Positions 6,006-10,523 of a stretch of 10,523 bases of DNA are shown here, in pieces. Below the pieces are notes generated by a model. The model saw nothing but the letters and a program-made list of their open reading frames with translations. It was not told the origin of the DNA and made no database searches. This DNA is from Alphaproteobacteria bacterium (GTDB lineage Bacteria > Pseudomonadota > Alphaproteobacteria > Micavibrionales > Micavibrionaceae), in the NCBI GenBank assembly GCA_023140905.1, contig JAGLKS010000080.1:1-10523 (forward strand). Reading direction: 5' to 3'. Positions within the stretch are counted from its first letter, which is position 1; each line of letters begins with the position of its first letter. A program made the position numbers and the translations under genes.

Positions 6006-6452
6006 TGATGAATTAAGATGAATGGATACGAACAGAAATCCACAGAAATATTATTTTGGTGGTACTTTTGCGGGTACAAGCCTATATCAAATTGACCTTT
6101 GTTAAATCAATACAATTCGTTAGAGGCTTAATTCGGAAGAGGTCCGTCTCCAATTTCCCTTTATGAAGCCTTGTAAATATCGGAAATATTAGAAAAACTT
6201 TAATTTCCTTGACCTTTTCTTTCCAATCTGTCATTAATCCGCCTGTCGTTTGACGATAATGCTCTTTTGTAAGCACGGAGCTTTTGTAGGTTGTCTTGAT
6301 ATTGTGCAAGACCGTGAGCTTTTAAATTCACCTTTCCTCGTAAAGTTCAGTTTTATCGAACAGTTTCTCAAATATCGAACGAAGACAATGCGTTTAGCTG
6401 CACTAATGTTGGCTATGCGTTTAGAAACTTTACAGTGAAAAGGATTAGAACT
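6006..6452. other. gene-poor stretch: probable csp leader plus possible integrase-site remnant
   Basis: About 450 bp with no gene I can support. Open frames on either strand lack ribosome binding sites and family features; the largest, on the minus strand, overlaps the csp gene. It contains GGTAC repeats (6058-6079), a hairpin with GTCTTG (6293-6298) and CAAGAC (6307-6312), and a direct repeat ATGCGTTTAG (6388-6397 and 6415-6424) close to the cold-shock gene. Cold-shock mRNAs commonly have long structured 5' leaders, so the right half is probably the csp untranslated region; I found no convincing promoter for it. Confidence 0.5.
6058..6079 (+). repeat. GGTAC direct repeats resembling island-integrase arm sites
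   Basis: GGTAC at 6061-6065 and 6073-6077, 12 bp apart, within GGTGGTACTTTTGCGGGTAC. Similar tandem GTGGTAC/GGGTACA units commonly occur between the attachment site and the start of P4-type integrase genes. No integrase starts nearby, so this may be a right-end arm site or a remnant. Confidence 0.3.
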
Positions 6453-6677
6453 ATGCAAGACCAACAAACTACAGGAACCGTAAAATGGTTTAACAATCAA
6501 AAAGGTTTTGGCTTTATTCAGCCTGACAATGGCGATAACGATGTATTTGTACATATCAGTGCCGTTGAAAGTGCTGGAATGCATACGCTTAAAGAAGGCC
6601 AAAAAGTGAGCTTTGATGTACAGATCGACCCTAAAAAAGGGAAAGAAAGTGCAGCCAATCTAAAAGATGCTGCTTAA
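6453..6677 (+). CDS. cold-shock protein (CspA family)
   Basis: A 74-residue single cold-shock domain that binds single-stranded RNA/DNA and acts as an RNA chaperone. RNP1 is KGFGFI (17-22) and RNP2 is VFVHI (31-35), after the TGTVKWFN strand (7-14). The length is normal for the family. The ATG at 6453 is preceded by AAAGGA at 6439-6444 with 8-nt spacing; an in-frame GTG at 6435 lies upstream of that site and is unlikely to be used. A clear terminator follows, so it is probably monocistronic. The next gene is an RNA helicase on the same strand; both kinds of protein remodel RNA and are commonly cold-induced, so coordinated use is plausible. Confidence 0.96.
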   Translation: MQDQQTTGTVKWFNNQKGFGFIQPDNGDNDVFVHISAVESAGMHTLKEGQKVSFDVQIDPKKGKESAANLKDAA

Positions 6678-6680
6678 TTA

Positions 6681-6700
6681 AGCTCAATAAAGCTCAATAA
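6681..6700. repeat. 10-bp tandem repeat after csp
   Basis: AGCTCAATAA occurs twice in direct tandem (6681-6690, 6691-6700) immediately after the csp stop codon. No function is evident. Confidence 0.6.
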
Positions 6701-6715
6701 TTAGTATTCAAAAAA

Positions 6716-6756
6716 ACCAGAACTGCGCGATTATATATTTGCGCAGTGGGCTTTTT
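6716..6756 (+). terminator. rho-independent terminator of csp
   Basis: ACTGCGC (6722-6728) pairs perfectly with GCGCAGT (6741-6747) around an AT-rich loop. A bulged lower stem leads to CTTTTT (6751-6756). Confidence 0.8.
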
Positions 6757-6780
6757 GCATACAGAAAGAAATAAAAAAAT

Positions 6781-8037
6781 ATGAAGAATTTTGAAGGCTT
6801 CGGCCTATCCCCTGCGCTTGGCAAATCGCTGGCACATATGAAATACACGACGCCAACGCCAATACAGGCACAGGCAATCCCCATCGCGTTGGAAGGTCAT
6901 GATATTATGGGTTCGGCACAGACCGGAACAGTTAAAACTGCGGCTTTTGCTATCCCTCTGATCGAAAAACTCCTGACAGATCCACGCGGTTCAGCCCTTG
7001 TTCTAACCCCTACACGGGAACTTGGTAAGCAAATCATGGACATCATGCATCAGCTATTAGGTCCTAAAAGCCCGATCAAAACTGCTTTTATTATCGGTGG
7101 AGAGTCAATGGGTAAACAGTTTAGCCAGCTTCGCGCTCGGCCACGCCTGATTGTTGGTACGCCAGGTCGGATCAATGATCATCTGGAACGCGGTACTATG
7201 ATGCTAAACGATGCGCATTTTCTTGTGCTTGATGAAACAGACCGAATGCTGGATATGGGCTTTACTATACAGCTTGAAAGGATTTTCAAATATATGCCGG
7301 CAAAACGTCAGACATTGATGTTTTCGGCTACGCTTCCAAAAAACATCCTGAAGCTCTCGGAAAAATACCTTAATAACCCAAAGCGCATTGCTGTGGGCGA
7401 AACTAATGTTGTTGCTCAGAACATCAAACAAGATATTATCCGCATCGAGCAGGATAAAAAATATAGTGAACTCATGTCACAGCTTCATGAGCGTAATGGA
7501 TCGGTTCTTGTGTTTGTGAAAACAAAACACGGAGCGGATCGTATGGCTAAAAACCTACGCAGAGACGGATTCACGTCCGAAGCTCTACACGGTGATTTAC
7601 GCCAAAACAAGCGTGATAAAGTGATGAAGAATTTCAGAAAACAGAATTTCCGTATTTTGATCGCTACCGATATTGCTGCACGTGGTCTTGATGTGCCGCA
7701 TATTAAACATGTGGTTAATTATGATTTACCGCAAGTTGCTGAAGATTTTATTCACCGGATGGGTAGAACAGCCAGAGCCGGTGCACAAGGATCAGCTATC
7801 AGTTTTGTATCCAATCAGGACGGTCGCAAATGGCACGCAATCGAGAGGCTTTTAAACCCTAATGCAGCCAACGATAAAAGCTCTTCTAATAAAGGTTCCG
7901 GCAGAAACTTTAAAAGATCTAATAGAGGTCCCAATAAGGGTCCTAATAGAGGTCCTAATAGTAATCGTCCTTCACGAAATAAACAGCAAGATCAGAGTAA
8001 AAAACGCTTTTATAAAGGGAAGAAAAAAGCGGCTTAA
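6781..8037 (+). CDS. DEAD-box RNA helicase, RhlE-like, with altered Walker A and DEAD motifs
   Basis: A 418-residue RNA helicase-family protein, RhlE-like by its RMLDMGF segment. Motifs in order: Q motif (PTPIQAQAIP, 25-34), motif I AQTGTVKT (46-53), PTRELG (77-82), TPGR (127-130), motif II DETD (151-154), SAT (182-184), ATDIAARGLDV (295-305) and HRMGRTARAG (325-334). The C-terminal tail from about 365 is basic and Asn/Gly/Pro/Arg-rich, probably RNA-binding. Two core motifs deviate: Gly51 of the Walker A GKT is Val (codon GTT at 6931-6933) and the DEAD box has Thr for Ala. The P-loop change is expected to impair ATP binding or hydrolysis, so the protein may be inactive or the base may be an error. 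The frame is otherwise intact and all other motifs are conserved. A modest AGAAAG ribosome binding site precedes the ATG. Confidence 0.95.
   Translation: MKNFEGFGLSPALGKSLAHMKYTTPTPIQAQAIPIALEGHDIMGSAQTGTVKTAAFAIPLIEKLLTDPRGSALVLTPTRELGKQIMDIMHQLLGPKSPIKTAFIIGGESMGKQFSQLRARPRLIVGTPGRINDHLERGTMMLNDAHFLVLDETDRMLDMGFTIQLERIFKYMPAKRQTLMFSATLPKNILKLSEKYLNNPKRIAVGETNVVAQNIKQDIIRIEQDKKYSELMSQLHERNGSVLVFVKTKHGADRMAKNLRRDGFTSEALHGDLRQNKRDKVMKNFRKQNFRILIATDIAARGLDVPHIKHVVNYDLPQVAEDFIHRMGRTARAGAQGSAISFVSNQDGRKWHAIERLLNPNAANDKSSSNKGSGRNFKRSNRGPNKGPNRGPNSNRPSRNKQQDQSKKRFYKGKKKAA
7921..7956 (+). repeat. 12-bp in-frame tandem repeat in the helicase tail
   Basis: Three consecutive copies of AATAGAGGTCCT-like units (7921-7932, 7933-7944, 7945-7956) encode Asn-Arg/Lys-Gly-Pro repeats at residues 381-392. 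The copy number of such repeats in helicase tails often varies between strains. Confidence 0.7.
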
Positions 8038-8061
8038 ATAAAAGTCATTTTGATAAGTTTT

Positions 8062-8088
8062 GCGGGTATATGCCCATATTATACCCGC
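8062..8088. repeat. perfect inverted repeat between convergent helicase and gpt genes
   Basis: GCGGGTATA (8062-8070) pairs with TATACCCGC (8080-8088) around 9 nt. It sits where a bidirectional terminator would be expected between convergent genes, but neither strand has a downstream T-run, so termination here is a weak inference. Confidence 0.45.
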
Positions 8089-8537
8089 TAGACTTCCCAA
8101 GGAAAATCAACCCAGGTTTCTTGTTCAAAAGAACGTACAAAATAATCAGTATGAGGCTCGCCATCCGGTTTTGCATATAATGTTGCAAAAATGCAATTTT
8201 TTGTCAGTGGACGTAGAAATTCAAATGTTTTGCCTGTATCAACCAAATCGTCAATAATTAAAGTATTTTCAAGAAAAGATGGATTTGCCTGTTTGAGCAT
8301 AGAAATTGCTTCTTTTTGATTTTGCCCGCTATAGCTTTCCAACCCTATTGTCTCAATTTGTTTTATACCCAAAATGCGTGTCACCAAAGCTGCGGGTATC
8401 ATTCCTCCCCGCGTTACAGCAAGAATCTTGTCCGGCAAAGTATTATTAGAATCTTCTCGAAGCTTTTTTGCCAATGCCATGCTATCAATTTTTATTTCTT
8501 CCCAAGTAATAGATGTTTTTTCAGTATAATCGCTCAT
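8088..8537 (-). CDS. gpt: xanthine-guanine phosphoribosyltransferase
   Basis: A 149-residue type I phosphoribosyltransferase that uses PRPP to convert guanine, xanthine and, less well, hypoxanthine to their nucleotides (purine salvage). The PRPP-binding loop is LIIDDLVDTGKT (about 93-104), with the SRGG-like TRGG loop at about 42-45. The end ETWVDFPW matches the purine-binding region of E. coli Gpt (DTWIEQPW), and the overall length is close to its 152 residues. The ATG at 8537 (MSDYTEKTSITWEE) aligns with the E. coli start; the frame stays open 42 codons further, to 8663, but that extension matches nothing in the family and would run up to the metA ribosome binding site. The ribosome binding site at 8537 is weak. 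It is divergent from metA. Confidence 0.93.
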   Translation of the reverse strand: MSDYTEKTSITWEEIKIDSMALAKKLREDSNNTLPDKILAVTRGGMIPAALVTRILGIKQIETIGLESYSGQNQKEAISMLKQANPSFLENTLIIDDLVDTGKTFEFLRPLTKNCIFATLYAKPDGEPHTDYFVRSFEQETWVDFPWEV

Positions 8538-8566
8538 ATTCTCGTAGCTCTTTTTAATATTTAAAA

Positions 8567-8600
8567 TTGACAAAGACAGGGCTTTCCATGAAATATCATA
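8567..8600 (+). promoter_or_regulatory. possible metA promoter in the gpt-metA divergent region
   Basis: A perfect TTGACA lies at 8567-8572 on the plus strand, but the -10 candidates are poor (GAAATA at 17 bp, AAATAT at 18 bp, TATCAT at 21 bp). I see no SAM-II-like or other recognisable riboswitch in the remaining leader up to 8680. Confidence 0.3.
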
Positions 8601-8680
8601 GTTTTCAGGTTCCACATGCCTGTTTTTGCACATATGGAGATAATTTTTAAACGATTCAGCCAAGGAAGCAAAGATCTATT

Positions 8681-9622
8681 ATGCCTATTAAAATTGCAAA
8701 CGACCTACCCGCTTTTAAAATTCTGGAAGAAGAACGCGTTCCTCTAATACGTCAGGATGACGCTCTACGTCAGGATATCCGCCCTTTGCAGCTTTTATTG
8801 CTGAATTTGATGCCAGACAAAATGACAACAGAAACCCAGCTTGCCCGTGTACTGGGAGCAACTCCATTACAAATAGAGTTAACCTTGTTGCGTACAGAAT
8901 CTCATATGGGGACACATACTTCAGAAAAACACCAGCTTGGCTTTTATAAAGTTTGGGATGAAATCAAAGATCAGAATTATGATGGAATAATTGTGACAGG
9001 AGCCCCTGTAGAAGATATGCCCTTCAAAAAGGTGGATTACTGGCCGGAACTTAGCAATATACTCAACTGGGCATGTAGCCATACTTACAGCCAATTTTAT
9101 ATATGTTGGGGTGCTCAGGCAGCGATGTATCATTTCTACGGTATCGAAAAGTTAGAACATAAAAGTAAACTCTTTGGCGTATATCCTCAGCGCCGCTTAC
9201 ATCGTGTGCATCCGGTTATTCGTGGCTTTGATGACGTTTTTTCTGTTCCTGTTTCACGCCATACCGGATCTGATTATAAGCAAATTAAAGATACGCCCTG
9301 CCTTGTCCCGTTAGCAGATAATGAAGAAACCGGCATATGCATAGCCGCTGATGACGATCATCGCCGCATATTCATGTTTAATCATCTTGAATATGACCGC
9401 GATACTTTGGATAAAGAATATCGCCGTGACCTATCACGAGGACTAGAGACAGAGAAACCTGCCAATTATTATATTGAGCGTGCAGATAAAGGTGTTCCAG
9501 TCATGAATTGGCGTGCTCATAGAAATCTGTTATTCACAAACTGGATTGGTATGGTCTATCAAGGAACACCTTATGATCTCTCCGAACTGGAGGATTTAGG
9601 ATGCGATGGAAATGAAGAATGA
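8681..9622 (+). CDS. metA: homoserine O-acetyltransferase (MetA family)
   Basis: A 313-residue MetA-family acyltransferase that activates the homoserine hydroxyl in methionine biosynthesis (cytoplasmic). The catalytic residues fall at the family positions: Cys142 in YICWGAQAA, and His235 and Glu237 in NHLEYDR. MPIKIANDLPA is the canonical start, supported by AAGGA at 8663-8667, although the spacing is long. Position 111 is Glu (GAPVEDM) where the E. coli succinyltransferase has Gly; in characterised members Glu111 goes with acetyl-CoA use, so I call it an acetyltransferase despite the common 'succinyltransferase' label. The length is typical and no residue looks damaged. No other methionine gene is adjacent; it is transcribed alone, divergent from gpt, and ends at a terminator. 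Confidence 0.96.
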   Translation: MPIKIANDLPAFKILEEERVPLIRQDDALRQDIRPLQLLLLNLMPDKMTTETQLARVLGATPLQIELTLLRTESHMGTHTSEKHQLGFYKVWDEIKDQNYDGIIVTGAPVEDMPFKKVDYWPELSNILNWACSHTYSQFYICWGAQAAMYHFYGIEKLEHKSKLFGVYPQRRLHRVHPVIRGFDDVFSVPVSRHTGSDYKQIKDTPCLVPLADNEETGICIAADDDHRRIFMFNHLEYDRDTLDKEYRRDLSRGLETEKPANYYIERADKGVPVMNWRAHRNLLFTNWIGMVYQGTPYDLSELEDLGCDGNEE

Positions 9623-9623
9623 T

Positions 9624-9650
9624 ACCACGGGTCAAGCCCCATGGTTTTTT
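9624..9650 (+). terminator. rho-independent terminator of metA
   Basis: ACCACGGG (9624-9631) pairs with CCCATGGT (9638-9645) with one mismatch and a 6-nt loop, followed by a run of six T (9645-9650). It begins two bases after the metA stop codon. Confidence 0.8.
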
Positions 9651-9701
9651 CGTGCCTATAAAAAATTAGTAGAAAGATTGAGAGAATTCGTTAAATAAAA
9701 A

Positions 9702-9729
9702 TTGACAAGCTGTAAGCTTTCTGTATTTT
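9702..9729 (+). promoter_or_regulatory. promoter of tRNA-Asn
   Basis: A perfect TTGACA (9702-9707) and TATTTT (9724-9729), 16 bp apart, lie 18 bp before the tRNA 5' end. Confidence 0.6.
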
Positions 9730-9747
9730 ATCGGATGTCTTTGGTAT

Positions 9748-9822
9748 TCCCCGGTAACTCAGTGGTAGAGTAGGTGACTGTTAATCACTTTGTCGGAGGT
9801 TCGAATCCTTCCCGGGGAGCCA
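9748..9822 (+). tRNA. tRNA-Asn (anticodon GTT)
   Basis: A 75-nt tRNA with encoded CCA. The acceptor stem TCCCCGG/CCGGGGA pairs perfectly, the discriminator is G, the T-loop is TTCGAAT, and the anticodon loop CTGTTAA gives anticodon GTT at 9780-9782. The T stem has one G-T pair. Such tRNA 3' ends are common integration targets, but no element is attached to this one here. Confidence 0.95.
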
Positions 9823-9889
9823 AGCTTCAAAGGGTTTCGTAGTATTGTTTACAACAGTTTAGGGCAAAGTCTGTGTAGGAATCTATTTG

Positions 9890-10426
9890 ATGGAACATCT
9901 CCCGGTTTTTAAATTAGAAAAATGGATTATTCGTGAGTTTGAAAATGAGGATATTGATCTTGTTAGAAAAGCTTCAAGAGATCCTTTAATTCCACTCATA
10001 ACCTCAATTCCTGAAAAGTTTTCGAAAAAATCCGGGGAAGAATATATCGACAGACAAAAACAAAGACATAAAACTGACAAGGGTTGTTCATTTGCTATCG
10101 CAGATATAGAAACTAACACTGCCGTTGGTTCAATCTTTTTGGGTCTTCATAATGTCGATGAAGGCAGAGCTTTAATCGGTTATTGGATTGTAGAAGATTT
10201 TCGTGGAAATAGTATAATAAGGAATACGCTGCCTATTGTTATTGAATGGGCGTTTAATGCACTGAAAATACCAAGATTAGAATTATATGTGGAACCTTGG
10301 AATATAGGCTCCATTAAGACCGCTCAATCTCTTGGTTTTCAAAAGGAAGGTTTGCTGAGAAGTTGGCAAGAAGTCGGCTCAGAAAGAAAAAATATGTTTA
10401 TGATGTCGCTTTTGGCTACAGATTAA
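9890..10426 (+). CDS. RimJ/RimL-like GNAT N-acetyltransferase
   Basis: A 178-residue GNAT-fold acetyltransferase of the RimJ/RimL-like group, which transfers acetyl from acetyl-CoA to protein N-termini or small amines. Typical features: WIIREFENEDIDLV at the N-terminus, GYWIVEDFRGNSIIRNTLP (the acetyl-CoA loop region, about 115-133) and ELYVEPWNIGSIKTAQSLGF (about 150-169), ending with EGLLRSW. The pyrophosphate-binding loop reads RGNSII where RxxGxG/A is usual, so it is somewhat degenerate. I prefer ATG at 9890 (AGGA at 9877-9880, 9-nt spacing); TTG at 9887 in the same frame is possible. The substrate cannot be told from the sequence or from its tRNA neighbours. Confidence 0.88.
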   Translation: MEHLPVFKLEKWIIREFENEDIDLVRKASRDPLIPLITSIPEKFSKKSGEEYIDRQKQRHKTDKGCSFAIADIETNTAVGSIFLGLHNVDEGRALIGYWIVEDFRGNSIIRNTLPIVIEWAFNALKIPRLELYVEPWNIGSIKTAQSLGFQKEGLLRSWQEVGSERKNMFMMSLLATD

Positions 10427-10481
10427 TCCTTGTCTAAACCAAGCTATGCTCTAAGGCAGTTGGATGGTGACAGTTAAGGAA

Positions 10482-10523
10482 TGGCGATCCCGACAGGATT
10501 CGAACCTGTGACCTACTGCTTAG
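10482..10523 (-). tRNA. tRNA-Arg, 3' part (anticodon NCT, cut by window edge)
   Basis: On the minus strand the last 42 nt of a tRNA are visible: CTAA of the anticodon loop, anticodon stem GCAGT, variable loop AGGTC, T arm ACAGG-TTCGAAT-CCTGT, acceptor strand CGGGATC, discriminator G and encoded CCA (ending at 10482). The anticodon is NCT; with a short variable loop and a G discriminator this means Arg (TCT or CCT), not Ser (GCT), which has a long variable arm. The 5' half is outside the window. Confidence 0.85.

Noticed and set aside
6234..6602. 122-codon minus-strand open frame overlapping csp
   Set aside because: It lies antisense to the well-supported cold-shock gene and shows no family features or ribosome binding site, so it is a shadow frame.
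8538..8663. 42-residue N-terminal extension of the gpt product
   Set aside because: The start at 8537 aligns with known Gpt proteins; the extension matches nothing in the family and would reach into the metA leader.
8538..8680. SAM-II or other riboswitch upstream of metA
   Set aside because: Expected in many alphaproteobacteria, but I could not find the pseudoknot pairings or the conserved core; only a short CAGG/CCTG hairpin is present.
1..10523. CRISPR array, insertion sequence or toxin-antitoxin pair
   Set aside because: No regularly spaced repeats, no transposase motifs and no toxin-antitoxin families were seen on either strand.

Overview
The window looks like a moderately AT-rich alphaproteobacterial chromosome. 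This is inferred from the style of the P4-type integrase, the gpt and MetA-type proteins, a lipoprotein of a kind I associate with alphaproteobacteria, and the tRNA genes. I cannot name the genus. The left part is the integrase-proximal end of an integrated element and the right part is ordinary housekeeping DNA. Two minus-strand genes of unknown role and a striking structured RNA lie between them.

Left part (1-3672, all plus strand): the C-terminal half of a P4-type tyrosine integrase, a translationally coupled unknown gene (TAATG overlap), an AlpA/excisionase-like helix-turn-helix gene, a D5/P4-alpha-like superfamily 3 helicase (replication protein), and a small basic phage-type protein. 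The order int - unknown - alpA - primase/helicase is typical of P4-like satellites and genomic islands. Repeats before alpA (CTGGCAA units) and after the helicase gene (AGTGGCG units) are candidate protein-binding sites.

Middle (3771-6005, minus strand): a secreted/membrane-anchored protein of unknown function, a small lipoprotein, and immediately upstream of the lipoprotein a roughly 200-nt structured RNA. The RNA has a good sigma70-type promoter, a long closing helix, a textbook H-type pseudoknot, a further hairpin and an intrinsic terminator placed just before the lipoprotein's ribosome binding site. It is either a free-standing small RNA or a cis-acting attenuator/riboswitch-like leader. 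I could not match it to a known family, and it is the best candidate here for something undescribed. GGTAC repeats near 6060 may be integrase arm-type sites near the right edge of the element or of an older one.

Right part (6453-10523): a cold-shock protein with its own terminator, an RhlE-like DEAD-box helicase whose Walker A motif reads TGTVKT instead of TGTGKT and whose DEAD box reads DETD, xanthine-guanine phosphoribosyltransferase (gpt, minus), divergent metA, tRNA-Asn(GTT), a RimJ/RimL-like N-acetyltransferase, and the 3' part of a tRNA-Arg on the minus strand. The MetA has Glu at position 111, which predicts homoserine O-acetyltransferase rather than succinyltransferase activity.
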